A DNA stretch of 64,000 nucleotides from Alphaproteobacteria bacterium (lineage in GTDB: Bacteria > Pseudomonadota > Alphaproteobacteria > Rhodobacterales > Rhodobacteraceae). Numbering within the stretch: the first letter of the stretch is position 1; the number at the start of each line of letters is the position of its first letter. Below the pieces are notes generated by a model. It was not told the DNA's origin. It saw only the letters and a list, made by a program, of their open reading frames with translations, and searched no databases. The stretch covers positions 123,727 to 187,726 of the forward strand of contig JARFTV010000001.1 of assembly GCA_029289325.1 (NCBI GenBank), in the 5' to 3' direction. The position numbers were made by a program, and so were the translations under genes. Of the stretch, positions 53,064-62,070 are shown in pieces.

Positions 53064-54032
53064 ATGATGGACCAGAGATCAGGGCAAAAGCGCGCAGTCG
53101 AGTTCCTGTATCCGCCGATCGACCCTTTCGATCAGCGCGTGATCGACATGGGAGACGGCCACCGCATCTATGTCGAACAATGCGGCCATCCACAGGGGCG
53201 GCCGGTCGTGGTCTTCCACGGCGGCCCCGGCGGCGGCTGTTCGCCCGCGATGCGGCGCTATTTCGATCCCACGGTCTACCGCGTGATCCTGTTCGACCAG
53301 CGCGGCTGTGGCCGCTCGCGCCCCCATGCCAGCGTGATCGCCAACACCACCTGGCACCTGGTCGAGGATGTGGAAACCATCCGGAAGGCCCTGGGCATCG
53401 ACCGTTTCATTGGCTTCGGTGGCAGCTGGGGCGCGACGCTGGCGCTGATCTATGCGCTGACTCACCCCGACCGGGTCGACCATCTGGTCTTGCGCGGCGT
53501 GTTCCTGATGACGAAGGCCGAGCTGAAATGGTTCTACGGCGGCGGGGCCGGGGCCTTCTTCCCCGAGCTTTGGGGCCGTTTCGCCGCCGCGATCCCGGCG
53601 GCGGAACGTGACGACCTGATCGCCGCCTACCACCGCCGCCTGTTCTCGGGCAACCTGATGGAAGAAACCCGCTTCGGCCGGATCTGGTCGAACTGGGAAA
53701 ACGCGCTCGCCTCGATCCAGAACGACGGCCCGCTGGGGGAAAGCCCGTCCGATTATGCCCGCGCTTTCGCCCGGCTGGAGAACCACTACTTCCACCACGG
53801 CGGCTTCCTGCAAAACGACGGCTGGATCCTGAAGGAACGCAAGCGGATCGAGCATATCTCCGCCACCGTCATCCAGGGCCGCTATGACATGATCTGCCCG
53901 CCGCTGGCCGCCTGGAAGCTGGCCGATGGCTGGGACAGATGTGAGCTGAACATGGTCCCCCTCGCCGGTCACGCCCTCTCCGAACCGGGGATCAGCGAGG
54001 CCCTTGTGCGCACGATGGACAGCCTGCGCTGA
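53064..54032 (+). CDS. pip: Proline iminopeptidase
   Basis: A 322-residue alpha/beta hydrolase cleaving N-terminal proline. Oxyanion-hole motif [34 protein letters not shown], nucleophile elbow [11 protein letters not shown], acid Asp in [12 protein letters not shown] and His in [10 protein letters not shown]. Two adjacent ATGs exist; the first is used, with AGGGC just upstream. It is divergent from ubiG and ends at a hairpin shared with a convergent membrane-protein gene. Confidence 0.96.
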   Translation: MMDQRSGQKRAVEFLYPPIDPFDQRVIDMGDGHRIYVEQCGHPQGRPVVVFHGGPGGGCSPAMRRYFDPTVYRVILFDQRGCGRSRPHASVIANTTWHLVEDVETIRKALGIDRFIGFGGSWGATLALIYALTHPDRVDHLVLRGVFLMTKAELKWFYGGGAGAFFPELWGRFAAAIPAAERDDLIAAYHRRLFSGNLMEETRFGRIWSNWENALASIQNDGPLGESPSDYARAFARLENHYFHHGGFLQNDGWILKERKRIEHISATVIQGRYDMICPPLAAWKLADGWDRCELNMVPLAGHALSEPGISEALVRTMDSLR

Positions 54033-54038
54033 CCCGGC

Positions 54039-54056
54039 CGCGGGGGCCACCCCGCG
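54039..54056. terminator. Hairpin between pip and the convergent membrane-protein gene
   Basis: Seven perfect pairs CGCGGGG (54039-54045) with CCCCGCG (54050-54056) around GCCA, placed between two stop codons. No T run. Confidence 0.4.
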
Positions 54057-54058
54057 CT

Positions 54059-54682
54059 TCAGCTCCGCATCAGCGCGATATCCGCCCTAAGCCACAGCCC
54101 GTAGCACAGCATCAGAAGCGCGCCGGCACCCGCGCCGTGGCCGTCGCTGCTGGCCAGTGCCGACCAGACCTCAAGCACCACCGCCGCCAGCGCTGGCAGC
54201 CGGCTTGCCACCACCACCCGACGGAACACCCCCGGCTCGAACGGCAACCGGATTTGCACTCGCTCCGGCAGCGCGCTTCCGAACTTGCCGATCGCATGCA
54301 AGAGCCCCGCCGTCGCCGCCAGGACGGGCTGGCCCATCAGGAACAGGCCCAGCCCCAGCGCCATCGCGCCCCAGCCTGAAGAGATGTCGCCCAGCCGGTT
54401 CAACCGCGCATCTGGCGGCGCACCCTTCGCCCAGGCCTTGTGGTACTGTTCGCCCGACCAGAAGAAGATCAGCATCGCTACCGTGATCGCCAGGGCTCCC
54501 AGGCTGCCGACGAAATACTGCCTCGCCGCGGCCCAGCCCGCGACCCCCACGGCACCCGCTGCCACGACATGGAACGCCACGCCGCTGAGCAGTCCCAGTG
54601 CATTGCCAAGATTGTAAAGCCCGCCCGGCCCGCTTAGCCGCAGCGCAAGCCCGTGTCGCAGTGCAATCGCCTGGTCAGCCAT
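54059..54682 (-). CDS. Multi-span membrane protein of unknown function
   Basis: A 207-residue hydrophobic protein with about five to six membrane helices (LGLLSGVAFHVVAAGAVGVAGWAAA; LGALAITVAMLIFFWSGEQYH; WGAMALGLGLFLMGQPVLAATAGLLHAIGKFG; LPALAAVVLEVWSALA; ALLMLCYGLWLRADIAL). GGGGGAGGAACC precedes the ATG at 54682. No family recognised. The N-terminal ALRHGLALRLSGPGGLYNLGNALGL is distinctive. It lies between pip (convergent) and dxs (same strand, upstream). Confidence 0.8.
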   Translation of the reverse strand: MADQAIALRHGLALRLSGPGGLYNLGNALGLLSGVAFHVVAAGAVGVAGWAAARQYFVGSLGALAITVAMLIFFWSGEQYHKAWAKGAPPDARLNRLGDISSGWGAMALGLGLFLMGQPVLAATAGLLHAIGKFGSALPERVQIRLPFEPGVFRRVVVASRLPALAAVVLEVWSALASSDGHGAGAGALLMLCYGLWLRADIALMRS

Positions 54683-54770
54683 GTCGGTTCCTCCCCCGGT
54701 TCCCCGGAGTAAGGACCAAAACCCGCCGGATCGCTGTTCCCCCGGGAACAGGCCGGTCAACCAAGTGGCC

Positions 54771-56684
54771 TCAGGCCCGCTTGCCGACCACTGCCACGCC
54801 CAGCGCCTCAAGCACCTTGGCCTCGATATGCGCCGCATCCAGCCCGGCCACGCGGTACATCGCCTCGGGCGACGCCTGGTCGATGAAGATATCCGGCAGG
54901 ACCAGGCTGCGGAACCTCAGCCCACGGTCGAAAATTCCCTCGTCGGCCAACAGCTGCGCGACATGGCTGCCGAAGCCGCCCACCGCGCCTTCCTCGATCG
55001 TGATCAGGGCCTCATGGTTCCGCGCCAGCTGCAGGATCAGGTCCCGGTCCAGCGGCTTGGCGAACCGGGCATCGGTCACCGTCACCGAAACCCCCCGTCC
55101 GGCCAGCGCCTCCGCCGCCTTCACGCTCTCCGCCAGCCGCGTTCCGAATGAGAGGAGCGCAACCCTGGTCCCCTCGCGCACGATCCGGCCGCGCCCGATC
55201 TCAAGCGGAACCCCCCGCGCGGGCATTTCCACCCCGACGCCCTCGCCCCTCGGGTAACGGAAGGCGATCGGCCCCTCGTCATGCGCTGCCGCCGTGGCCA
55301 CCATATGCACCAGCTCGGCCTCATCCGCTGCCGCCATCACCACCATGCCCGGCAGGTTGGCAAGGAAAGCCACATCGAACGCCCCCGCATGGGTCGCGCC
55401 ATCGGCACCGACCAGCCCCGCCCGGTCGATGGCAAAGCGCACGGGCAGCCGCTGGATCGCCACATCGTGCACGACCTGATCGTATCCGCGCTGAAGGAAG
55501 GTGGAATAGATCGCACAGAAAGGCTTGAGCCCCCCTGCCGCAAGGCCAGCCGCGAAAGTCACCGCATGTTGTTCCGCGATCCCCACGTCGAAGCACCGTT
55601 TCGGGAACCGACCCGCGAAAAGGTCCAGCCCGGTTCCGTCCGGCATCGCGGCGGTCACCGCGACGACCTTCTCATCCCTCTCGGCCTCTGAGATCAGCGA
55701 TTGCGCAAAGACCTTGGTATAGGACGGCGCGTTCGACGCCGCCTTCACCTGCACGCCGGTCAGCACGTCGAACTTGGCCGTTGCATGGCCCTTGTCCCGC
55801 GCCGCCTCGGCCGGGGCATAGCCCTTGCCCTTCTTGGTCAGCACATGCAGCAGCACCGGCCCCGTCGCCCGCGCCTTCACCGTCCGCAGGACCGGCAGAA
55901 GCTGGTCCAGATCATGCCCGTCAATCGGCCCGACATATTCGAAGCCAAGCGATTCAAACAGGGTCCCGCCCACGGCCATGCCCTTCAGCATGTCCTTGGC
56001 CCGCTTGGCCCCGTCCTGCAGCGGCTGCGGCAGCAGGCCGACGAATCCCTTGGCCACCTGCTTCAGGTCCTGCATCGGCGCGGCCGCATACAGCCCGCTC
56101 AGATAGGATGACAGCGCGCCCACGGGCGGGGCAATCGACATCTCGTTGTCGTTCAGCACCACGAACAGCCGCTTGCCCAGATGACCAGCGTTGTTCATCG
56201 CCTCAAAAGCCATGCCGGCGCTCATCGCCCCGTCGCCGATGACCGCAACCGCATCTCCAGGGTCGCCGCCAAGCTCTGCCGCCATCGCGAAGCCCAGCGC
56301 GGCCGAGATCGAGGTAGAGCTATGCGCCGCCCCGAACGGGTCATAAGGGCTTTCCGACCGCTTGGTGAAGCCGCTCAGCCCCCCCTCCATCCGCAAGGTG
56401 CGGATCCGGTCACGCCGCCCGGTCAGAATCTTGTGCGGATAGCACTGGTGGCCCACGTCCCAGATCAGCTTGTCGCGCGGCGTGTCAAAGACGGCATGGA
56501 TCGCCACCGTCAGCTCCACCACGCCAAGCCCGGCGCCAAGGTGCCCGCCGGTTACCGAGACGGCCGAGATCGTCTCGGCACGCAGCTCGTCGGCCAGCTG
56601 ATGCAGCTCGCGGTCGCTCAACGCCTTCAGGTCCGAGGGTACGGTCACCCGGTCCAGCAGCGGGGTCTTCGGTCGGTCGGTCAT
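54771..56684 (-). CDS. dxs: 1-deoxy-D-xylulose-5-phosphate synthase
   Basis: A 637-residue thiamine-diphosphate enzyme condensing pyruvate and glyceraldehyde 3-phosphate, the entry to the MEP isoprenoid pathway. Motifs: [37 protein letters not shown], the ThDP/Mg stretch [21 protein letters not shown], and the transketolase C-terminal domains ([39 protein letters not shown]). It ends the HDAC-like/xseB/ispA/dxs row, 23 bases after ispA. Its cofactor links to the thiBPQ importer elsewhere in the window. Confidence 0.98.
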   Translation of the reverse strand: MTDRPKTPLLDRVTVPSDLKALSDRELHQLADELRAETISAVSVTGGHLGAGLGVVELTVAIHAVFDTPRDKLIWDVGHQCYPHKILTGRRDRIRTLRMEGGLSGFTKRSESPYDPFGAAHSSTSISAALGFAMAAELGGDPGDAVAVIGDGAMSAGMAFEAMNNAGHLGKRLFVVLNDNEMSIAPPVGALSSYLSGLYAAAPMQDLKQVAKGFVGLLPQPLQDGAKRAKDMLKGMAVGGTLFESLGFEYVGPIDGHDLDQLLPVLRTVKARATGPVLLHVLTKKGKGYAPAEAARDKGHATAKFDVLTGVQVKAASNAPSYTKVFAQSLISEAERDEKVVAVTAAMPDGTGLDLFAGRFPKRCFDVGIAEQHAVTFAAGLAAGGLKPFCAIYSTFLQRGYDQVVHDVAIQRLPVRFAIDRAGLVGADGATHAGAFDVAFLANLPGMVVMAAADEAELVHMVATAAAHDEGPIAFRYPRGEGVGVEMPARGVPLEIGRGRIVREGTRVALLSFGTRLAESVKAAEALAGRGVSVTVTDARFAKPLDRDLILQLARNHEALITIEEGAVGGFGSHVAQLLADEGIFDRGLRFRSLVLPDIFIDQASPEAMYRVAGLDAAHIEAKVLEALGVAVVGKRA

Positions 56685-56707
56685 GCCTGCCCTCCTCGGG
56701 CGCGCGT

Positions 56708-57577
56708 TCAGTTGTCCCGCGCGATAACGAAGCGCGCCGCGGCAATCAAGTTGGCCGCCTTGTTTCCATAGCCGCACAAGGCAGTTTCGGCTTCCACCAC
56801 CAACTCCGCAGCCCGCGCCCGGGCTCCCTCAAGACCCAGAAGCGAGACAAAGGTCGCCTTGCCCGCCTCCGCATCCTTACCCACGCGCTTGCCCGTTCTG
56901 GCCTCGTCTCCGGTCACGTCCAAGATGTCGTCGGCGATCTGGAAGGCGAGGCCCAGCGCAGCGGCATAACGGCGCAACGGCGCAGGGTCGGCCCCCGCGA
57001 TCACCGCCCCGGCCTCGGCCGCAAAGCCGATCAGCGCCCCGGTCTTGCCCGCCTGCAGCGCGGTGATCTCGTCCAGCGTCAGGGACCGCCCCGCCGTCTC
57101 CGCCGCGATATCCAGTGCCTGACCCAGCACCATCCCGTCGATCCCCGAGGCCCGCGCCAGCCCGCGGACCAGTTCCATCCGCACCTCGGCGGATCCCAGA
57201 GCCGGGTCACACAAAAGCTCGAAGGCCAGCGTCTGAAGCGCATCGCCCGCCAGCACCGCCGTCGCCTCGTCCCATTTCCGGTGCACCGTCGGCTGGCCGC
57301 GCCGCAGATCATCATCGTCCATGCAGGGCAGATCGTCGTGCACAAGGGAATAGGCGTGCAAAGCCTCGATCGCCGCCGCCGCGCTGAGTGCCCGGTCCTC
57401 GGCAACCCCCAGCATCCGCGCGCCTTCCAGCACCAGGAACCCGCGCAGCCGCTTGCCCCCGCGCAGCGCATAGCGCATCGCATGCGTTACCGGCTGATCC
57501 GCCCGGTCCTCAAGCACGGCCAACAGCCGGGCCTCGACCAGCCCCGCATCCGCCGCCAGCCGGTCGGGAAAGCTCAC
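56708..57577 (-). CDS. ispA: Polyprenyl (farnesyl/geranyl) diphosphate synthase
   Basis: A 289-residue prenyltransferase. GTG start with GGAGGGGAT upstream, overlapping the xseB stop. First aspartate-rich motif [20 protein letters not shown], second [14 protein letters not shown]; the KRLRG substrate-binding stretch is in [17 protein letters not shown]. Builds farnesyl or geranylgeranyl-type precursors from the DMAPP/IPP made by the MEP pathway, which matches its coupling with dxs. Confidence 0.95.
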   Translation of the reverse strand: MSFPDRLAADAGLVEARLLAVLEDRADQPVTHAMRYALRGGKRLRGFLVLEGARMLGVAEDRALSAAAAIEALHAYSLVHDDLPCMDDDDLRRGQPTVHRKWDEATAVLAGDALQTLAFELLCDPALGSAEVRMELVRGLARASGIDGMVLGQALDIAAETAGRSLTLDEITALQAGKTGALIGFAAEAGAVIAGADPAPLRRYAAALGLAFQIADDILDVTGDEARTGKRVGKDAEAGKATFVSLLGLEGARARAAELVVEAETALCGYGNKAANLIAAARFVIARDN

Positions 57578-57813
57578 ATCCCCTCCGCCGGAGTCGTCCC
57601 GACCGCCCGGCCTTCCTGCGCCCGGATCAGCTCCACCTTCTCCTCGGCCTCGGCCAGCTTCTTCGCGCAATGCGCCTTCAGCTTGGCCCCCCGCTCGTAC
57701 AGCGCGATCGACTGCTCCAGCGGAACCTCGCCACGCTCCAGCGCGCCCACGACCTGCTCCAGCGCGGCCATCGCGTCCTCGAAGCTCATCGCGTCGATCG
57801 GTTTGTCGGTCAT
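57574..57813 (-). CDS. xseB: Exodeoxyribonuclease VII small subunit
   Basis: Seventy-nine residues: SFEDAMAALEQVVGALERGEVPLEQSIALYERGAKLKAHCAKKLAEAEEKVELI, the full XseB signature of two helices. Works with XseA to degrade single-stranded DNA. It overlaps both the HDAC-like gene and ispA by four bases, an arrangement common in proteobacteria. Confidence 0.97.
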   Translation of the reverse strand: MTDKPIDAMSFEDAMAALEQVVGALERGEVPLEQSIALYERGAKLKAHCAKKLAEAEEKVELIRAQEGRAVGTTPAEGM

Positions 57814-58724
57814 CGGCCCCGCTCCTCAAGCACTGCAACATGCGCGGCCACCGAAGCCGCCAGCGCATCCAGATCATAGCCGCCTTCAAGTGTCGAGACC
57901 ACCTTTCCCCCCGCAAGCGCGCACAGCTTTTCGGTCAGCCAGCGATAATCCTCGGCCTGCCATTCCAGCCCGGCCAGCGGATCGTCGGCATGGGCGTCGA
58001 ACCCGGCGGAGATCAGCAGAAGCTCCGGCTCCCAGGCCATCAGCGCCGGGAAGACCACGCCCTCATAGACCTCGCGCATCGCCCGCCCACCCGAGCCCCC
58101 GCGCAGCGGTACGTTCAGCACCTGGCCCTGCGCGCCCCGCTCCTCGGGCCGCCCGGTCCCCGGATACAGCGGCATCTGGTGCGATGAGACGAACAGACAC
58201 CGCCCCTCATCCCACAAGAGATCCTGCGTCCCGTTCCCGTGATGCACGTCGAAATCCACGATGGCGACGCGCTTCAGCCCATGATGATCCAGCGCCCGCT
58301 TCGCCCCGATGGCCACGATCCCGAACAGACAGAACCCCATCGCCGTCTCGCGTTCCGCATGGTGCCCCGGCGGCCGCCCGGCGACGAAGGCGGTCTTCGC
58401 CTCACCCGTCACCACCGCATCCACGGCCGCGCAAATCCCGCCGACCGCCCGCATCGCCGCCTCGAACGACCCCGGGGACAGGAAGGTATCCCCATCCAGC
58501 TGCGCCCAACCCTCGGACGGCACGGCGGACTTCACCCGCGCCGGATAGCCCGGCGGATGGCAGCGCAGCACCTCTGCCGCGTCGCCCATCGGGCAGGCCC
58601 GCCGATCCACCGTCAGCCCGGCCAGCCCCCGCTCGACCGCCGCCAGCCGCTCCACCCGCTCCGGATGGCCGGGCGGGGTCACATGCCGGTGGAAGTCGTC
58701 ATGCGTAAAGACGATGCAGCCCAT
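57810..58724 (-). CDS. Histone deacetylase family protein (acetoin utilization/acetylpolyamine amidohydrolase-like)
   Basis: A 304-residue zinc amidohydrolase of the HDAC class II-like fold. HPERVERLAAVERGL, RPPGHHAERETAMGFCLFGIVAIGAKRAL with the HH pair, VAIVDFDVHHGNGTQDLLW with Asp/His zinc ligands, and SAGFDAHADDPLAGLEW. The natural substrate may be an acetylated small amine or protein. AAAGGGACTTC precedes the ATG. First gene of the xseB-ispA-dxs row. Confidence 0.94.
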   Translation of the reverse strand: MGCIVFTHDDFHRHVTPPGHPERVERLAAVERGLAGLTVDRRACPMGDAAEVLRCHPPGYPARVKSAVPSEGWAQLDGDTFLSPGSFEAAMRAVGGICAAVDAVVTGEAKTAFVAGRPPGHHAERETAMGFCLFGIVAIGAKRALDHHGLKRVAIVDFDVHHGNGTQDLLWDEGRCLFVSSHQMPLYPGTGRPEERGAQGQVLNVPLRGGSGGRAMREVYEGVVFPALMAWEPELLLISAGFDAHADDPLAGLEWQAEDYRWLTEKLCALAGGKVVSTLEGGYDLDALAASVAAHVAVLEERGR

Positions 58725-58794
58725 GAAGTCCCTTTTCCTGTTCCTGCGACGGGACGTGCTGCCACCGCTCAGGCTGCAAATCGTCCAACAATGC

Positions 58795-58808
58795 TTGACC
58801 AAGATCAA
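58795..58808. promoter_or_regulatory. FNR/FnrL-type box
   Basis: TTGACCAAGATCAA matches TTGAT-N4-ATCAA, the FNR-family site, with one changed base. It is centred about 92 bases before the exported Gly-rich protein gene and about 77 before the HDAC-like/xseB/ispA/dxs operon, so it could give oxygen control to either side. Position relative to a start site is unknown. Confidence 0.45.
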
Positions 58809-58893
58809 CGCCAGACGGGCGCTGGAGGAGTAAAGTTTCGCTTGTCAGCCACTGACCCCGACGATGCCCCGGATCAACCCAAAGGAGATTATC

Positions 58894-59622
58894 ATGCCGT
58901 CAGACTTCGCAAGGGATTTCACCCGCCTCGCCCGTGGCGCCGCCACCGTTGCCCTCCTTGGCGCAACCGCGCTGGTGGCCCCGGCGGTCTGGGGCGGTTC
59001 GGACACGGCCGCCTGGGCCGAAGGTCAGGGCAGCGGCAAGGGTGGCCAGGGCGGCTCGGGCAGCCAGGGCGGCAGCGGCGCGGGCCAGGGCGGTCCGAGC
59101 GCGGATTCCGAAGGCAAGGGTCCGCAGGCCGGCGGACCGTCAGAGACCGGCGGCGGCAAGCCGGTCTGGGCAAAGGAAGGCATCCCCGAGGTCGAGCTTG
59201 GCCGTCTGAACGTCGCCCGCTCGCCCGCCAAGGTGCTGGATCAGGCCCTGGCGGAAGCGATCAAGTCGCTGACGCCCGAGATGGTCGACTATTACAACCT
59301 CACCCTGGAACAGGCGCAGGAACTGCTGTCGCTGCAATTCGACAGTGTCAGCTTCATCGACTCGCCGCTGCAGAACCTGGCTTTGTTGGCCGATCTGCTG
59401 GAGGGCGGCACGGCGCTCCGCGATGCGGGCGTCACCACGGACACGATGGATCTGGCGGCGATGCTTCTGGGCGCGGCTTCTGACAAGACCGTCCCGATCT
59501 CGACGGAAACGGTGATCGCCGTGACCACCATCCTCGGCACGCCGATCACCGGCAGCGCCGCGGAAGCGTTGGCCGCCGACGCGGAAGCGATCCGCATCGC
59601 GATCCTGGCCGGGCACGGCTGA
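58894..59622 (+). CDS. Exported protein with Gly-rich linker
   Basis: A 242-residue protein. The ATG with AAAGGAGATTATC upstream is preferred over one ten codons earlier. Residues 1-45 form a signal-like segment (TVALLGATALVAPAVWGGSD). Residues 48-95 are Gly/Ser/Gln-rich. The remainder is a compact helical domain (VWAKEGIPEVELGRLNVARS, AAMLLGAASDKTVPISTETVIAVTTILGTPITG). I know similar proteins only as hypothetical in Rhodobacteraceae. Its linker resembles that of the next gene, 85 bases downstream, which encodes a predicted outer-membrane barrel; they may work together in the envelope. Confidence 0.75.
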   Translation: MPSDFARDFTRLARGAATVALLGATALVAPAVWGGSDTAAWAEGQGSGKGGQGGSGSQGGSGAGQGGPSADSEGKGPQAGGPSETGGGKPVWAKEGIPEVELGRLNVARSPAKVLDQALAEAIKSLTPEMVDYYNLTLEQAQELLSLQFDSVSFIDSPLQNLALLADLLEGGTALRDAGVTTDTMDLAAMLLGAASDKTVPISTETVIAVTTILGTPITGSAAEALAADAEAIRIAILAGHG

Positions 59623-59707
59623 GGATCCGTCGCGGCATCATCGGGCCCGGTTGCTCTGGCGGCCGGGACCCTTCGCGCAAATGCGAAGAACAGGAACGGC
59701 GAACAGC

Positions 59708-60712
59708 ATGAGCAGCATTGGAACAGGGTTCATGAAACCGGCAGTCTGCGGGCTGTGGCTCTTTGGTCTGGCGCTTGCCGCTCTGGTGCCGGTCGGAACG
59801 CCATGGGGTGCCGCCTGGGCGCAGGAGTCGGGCGGCCACGGCGGTGGTGGTAAGGGCGGCGGCGGCCATGAGGACGGTGGCCACGAAGACGGCAGCGAAG
59901 GCGGAGGGCACGAGGACGGGGACCATGAAGAGGGCGGCGGCAAGGGGAAGGGCAAGGGCAAGCCCCCTGCACCGGCCCCGGTCGTGCTCCCCGTCAGCGC
60001 GCAGGAAGCCGCCGTCTCGGCAGGCGCCGCGGCAGCGCGGAAAGCAGGCAACTACGTCCGGTTCGAACTTGGCTCAGCCCGCTCCAGCGCCGGCGATGCA
60101 AGTTGGCTGCCACCGGGCTATCCCGAAGACCCGCAGGTCTTCTTCGATCTCGACCTCGACAATACCGCCATGGGAGCCCTTGCGATTGGCCGCGACTATG
60201 GCAACGGCTGGCGGGGCGAAGTCGCCCTCAACATCTTCAGCACGGCCGATTTCGCCGGACCATGGAGCTATACCGTCCCGGAAACCGAGGGTCCCCATGC
60301 CGCTGTCACGGGAAGCGTCAGCTCGATCGCGCTGATGGCCAATGGCTATCGCGACTTCGATCTGGGCGGCGCGATGACACCCTTCGTGACAGTCGGCCTG
60401 GGCCTGGCCCATAGCAGCATGGGCGACTGGACCCGGATCAGCTCCGGCCCGGAAGGTGGGCCGCGCCGATTTCGGGGTGACAGCGACACCGGGCTGGCCT
60501 GGTCCGTGGGTCTGGGTGTGTCCTGGGATATCGGGCCGGTGTTCGGCTCCGGTCCGGCCAAGCTGGACCTGACCTGGCGCTACTTCGACCTCGGCTCCGT
60601 CTCCGGCAGCACGCAACGCCTTGACGGAATGGAAGGTGGCAGGCCGGTAGAGGCGTTGAACTTCGATCGGACCGATCAGGTCATCGGCATTGGCCTGCGC
60701 GTCCCGCTCTGA
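59708..60712 (+). CDS. Predicted outer-membrane beta-barrel protein with His/Asp/Gly-rich linker
   Basis: About 334 residues. Start uncertain: the ATG at 59708 or the one eight codons later, where the signal peptide MKPAVCGLWLFGLALAALVP begins. After cleavage near AWAQ, residues 40-85 are Gly/His/Glu/Asp/Lys-rich (GGHEDGGHEDGSEGGGHEDG), a possible metal-binding or flexible linker. The rest alternates polar and aromatic residues and ends with VIGIGLRVPL, as OmpA-like or Opa-like barrels do. Function unknown. It follows the other exported Gly-rich protein and converges on petR. Confidence 0.75.
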   Translation: MSSIGTGFMKPAVCGLWLFGLALAALVPVGTPWGAAWAQESGGHGGGGKGGGGHEDGGHEDGSEGGGHEDGDHEEGGGKGKGKGKPPAPAPVVLPVSAQEAAVSAGAAAARKAGNYVRFELGSARSSAGDASWLPPGYPEDPQVFFDLDLDNTAMGALAIGRDYGNGWRGEVALNIFSTADFAGPWSYTVPETEGPHAAVTGSVSSIALMANGYRDFDLGGAMTPFVTVGLGLAHSSMGDWTRISSGPEGGPRRFRGDSDTGLAWSVGLGVSWDIGPVFGSGPAKLDLTWRYFDLGSVSGSTQRLDGMEGGRPVEALNFDRTDQVIGIGLRVPL

Positions 60713-60721
60713 CCGCGCGTC

Positions 60722-60741
60722 GAGGGGGCAAGGGCCCCCTC
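60722..60741. terminator. Hairpin between the barrel protein and petR
   Basis: Eight perfect pairs GAGGGGGC (60722-60729) with GCCCCCTC (60734-60741) around AAGG, at the junction of convergent genes. No T run, so it is a modest terminator candidate. Confidence 0.4.
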
Positions 60742-61438
60742 AATCCGGTTGCAGCATATAGCCCTCGCCGCGCACCGTCTGCAGGTAGCGTGGCACTTTC
60801 GGGTCGTCCTCGATCTTGCGACGCAGCCGGGTGATCTGTACGTCCACCGCCCGCTCCTGCGCGGCCTCCTCGCCACCCGTCTCGCTGACCAGCTTGTCGC
60901 GGCTCAGTGCCACGCCCGGCTGGGCAGCGAAGATCCGCATCAACTGCGCCTCGGTCGCCGTCAGCCGCACCGGCACCTCCCCGCGCCACATCTCGCCCCG
61001 GTCCAGATCATAGCGCACCGCGCCCAGATGGATCACCTGCCGGACCGGCTCGGCCGGCTTGGCCACCGGCACCCGACGCAGGATCGCATTGATCCGCAGC
61101 AGCAACTCCTTCGGCTCGAAGGGCTTGGCCAGATAGTCATCCGCCCCGGCCTCAAGCCCCTCGATCCGGTTCGCCGTCTCGCCCCGCGCGGTCAGCAACA
61201 GGATCGGGGTCGCCAGCCGCCGCCGCAACTCGCGCGTCAGCGTGACCCCATCCTCTCCCGGCATCATCACGTCCATGACGATCAGGTCGAACTCCAACCC
61301 GGCGAGGATCTTCCGCGCCTGCGCTGCATCGCGCGCGACCGACACCAGAAATCCGTTGCGGATCAGGAACTTCTGCAGAAGCCCCCGGATCCGTTCATCA
61401 TCGTCGACGATCAGCAGATGCGCATCAGGAACCATCAC
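60740..61438 (-). CDS. petR: OmpR-family response regulator PetR
   Basis: A 232-residue regulator with receiver (acidic Asp12-14, phospho-acceptor Asp56 in FDLIVMDVMMPGEDG, Lys105 in DYLAKPFEP) and OmpR-type winged helix (LTATEAQLMRIFAAQPGVALSRDKL, then VDVQITRLRRKIEDDPKVPRYLQTVRGEGYML). Its coupling to a MarR-type gene with a four-base overlap is the petP-petR arrangement of Rhodobacter capsulatus, where PetR is required for growth and lies by the bc1 genes. Here petABC is 35 kb away. Confidence 0.85.
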   Translation of the reverse strand: MMVPDAHLLIVDDDERIRGLLQKFLIRNGFLVSVARDAAQARKILAGLEFDLIVMDVMMPGEDGVTLTRELRRRLATPILLLTARGETANRIEGLEAGADDYLAKPFEPKELLLRINAILRRVPVAKPAEPVRQVIHLGAVRYDLDRGEMWRGEVPVRLTATEAQLMRIFAAQPGVALSRDKLVSETGGEEAAQERAVDVQITRLRRKIEDDPKVPRYLQTVRGEGYMLQPD

Positions 61439-61935
61439 CCACCCTCCTTGAGCCGGTTGTACTGACGCCGCATCTCGGGATCCATCATCGCCTCCAGCAC
61501 CTGCCGGAAGCCCGAAACCGCCTGAGGGCCCGCCGCCCGATAGGCCGCCCGCATCCGCGCCCGCTGCGCGTCCGACAATTCGCGCTCCAGAATCAATCCC
61601 TTGTCCGTCAAATACAGATGCCGCTCCCGCGCATCGACCTTGCCCTTTTCACTGCGAACAAGGCCATCCTCGATCAAGGTGCGCAACACACGATTCAACG
61701 ACTGCTTTGTAACACCAAGGATCGACAGCAGGTTGGAAACCGTCGTGCCGGGGCTGCGATGGATGAAATGGATCGCCCGGTGATGCGCCCGGCCATAATC
61801 CATCACCTCCAGAATGCGATCCGGGTCGGCCGTAAAGCCGCGATAGGCGAAGAACATCGCCTCGATGCCCTTGCGCAGCTGTTCGTCGGTCAGGAACAGC
61901 AGGCTTTCGCCGCTTGGTGTCTCTGGCATCCGCAT
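61435..61935 (-). CDS. petP: MarR-family regulator PetP
   Basis: A 166-residue winged-helix protein of the MarR family: MFFAYRGFTADPDRILEVMDYGRAHHRAIHFIHRSPGTTVSNLLSILGVTKQSLNRVLRTLIEDGLVRSEKGKVDARERHLYLTDKGLILEREL. The recognition helix is VTKQSLNRVLRTLIEDG. AAGGAGAG precedes the ATG. It overlaps petR by four bases. In R. capsulatus petP and petR are both needed for normal growth; that is family knowledge, not shown here. Confidence 0.85.
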   Translation of the reverse strand: MRMPETPSGESLLFLTDEQLRKGIEAMFFAYRGFTADPDRILEVMDYGRAHHRAIHFIHRSPGTTVSNLLSILGVTKQSLNRVLRTLIEDGLVRSEKGKVDARERHLYLTDKGLILERELSDAQRARMRAAYRAAGPQAVSGFRQVLEAMMDPEMRRQYNRLKEGG

Positions 61936-61950
61936 CTCTCCTTCCCGGTG

Positions 61951-61979
61951 AATTTACGTCAGCCTTGTTGACTTTCCAA
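61951..61979 (-). promoter_or_regulatory. Candidate promoter of petP-petR
   Basis: Minus strand: TTGGAA (61979-61974), 17 bases, TAAATT (61956-61951), 16 bases before the petP ATG. Moderate match to sigma-70; it overlaps the candidate ilvE promoter on the other strand. Confidence 0.35.
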
Positions 61980-61996
61980 GCATCAACCCGTAACTC
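61968..61996 (+). promoter_or_regulatory. Candidate promoter of ilvE
   Basis: TTGACT (61968-61973), 17 bases, TAACTC (61991-61996). Good -35, weak -10, about 75 bases upstream of the ilvE start. Confidence 0.35.
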
Positions 61997-62070
61997 TCAG
62001 CCGATTTGGCGCAAGAATCTGTCCGATGCGGACCTTTCAGGCGCAACATTCGCAAAGGCTGGAGGCCAAG

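Noticed and set aside
54683-54770. EcfG-type promoter before the 54059 membrane-protein gene
   Set aside because: A GGAAC is followed by GGTT after only 12 bases, too short for the pattern.
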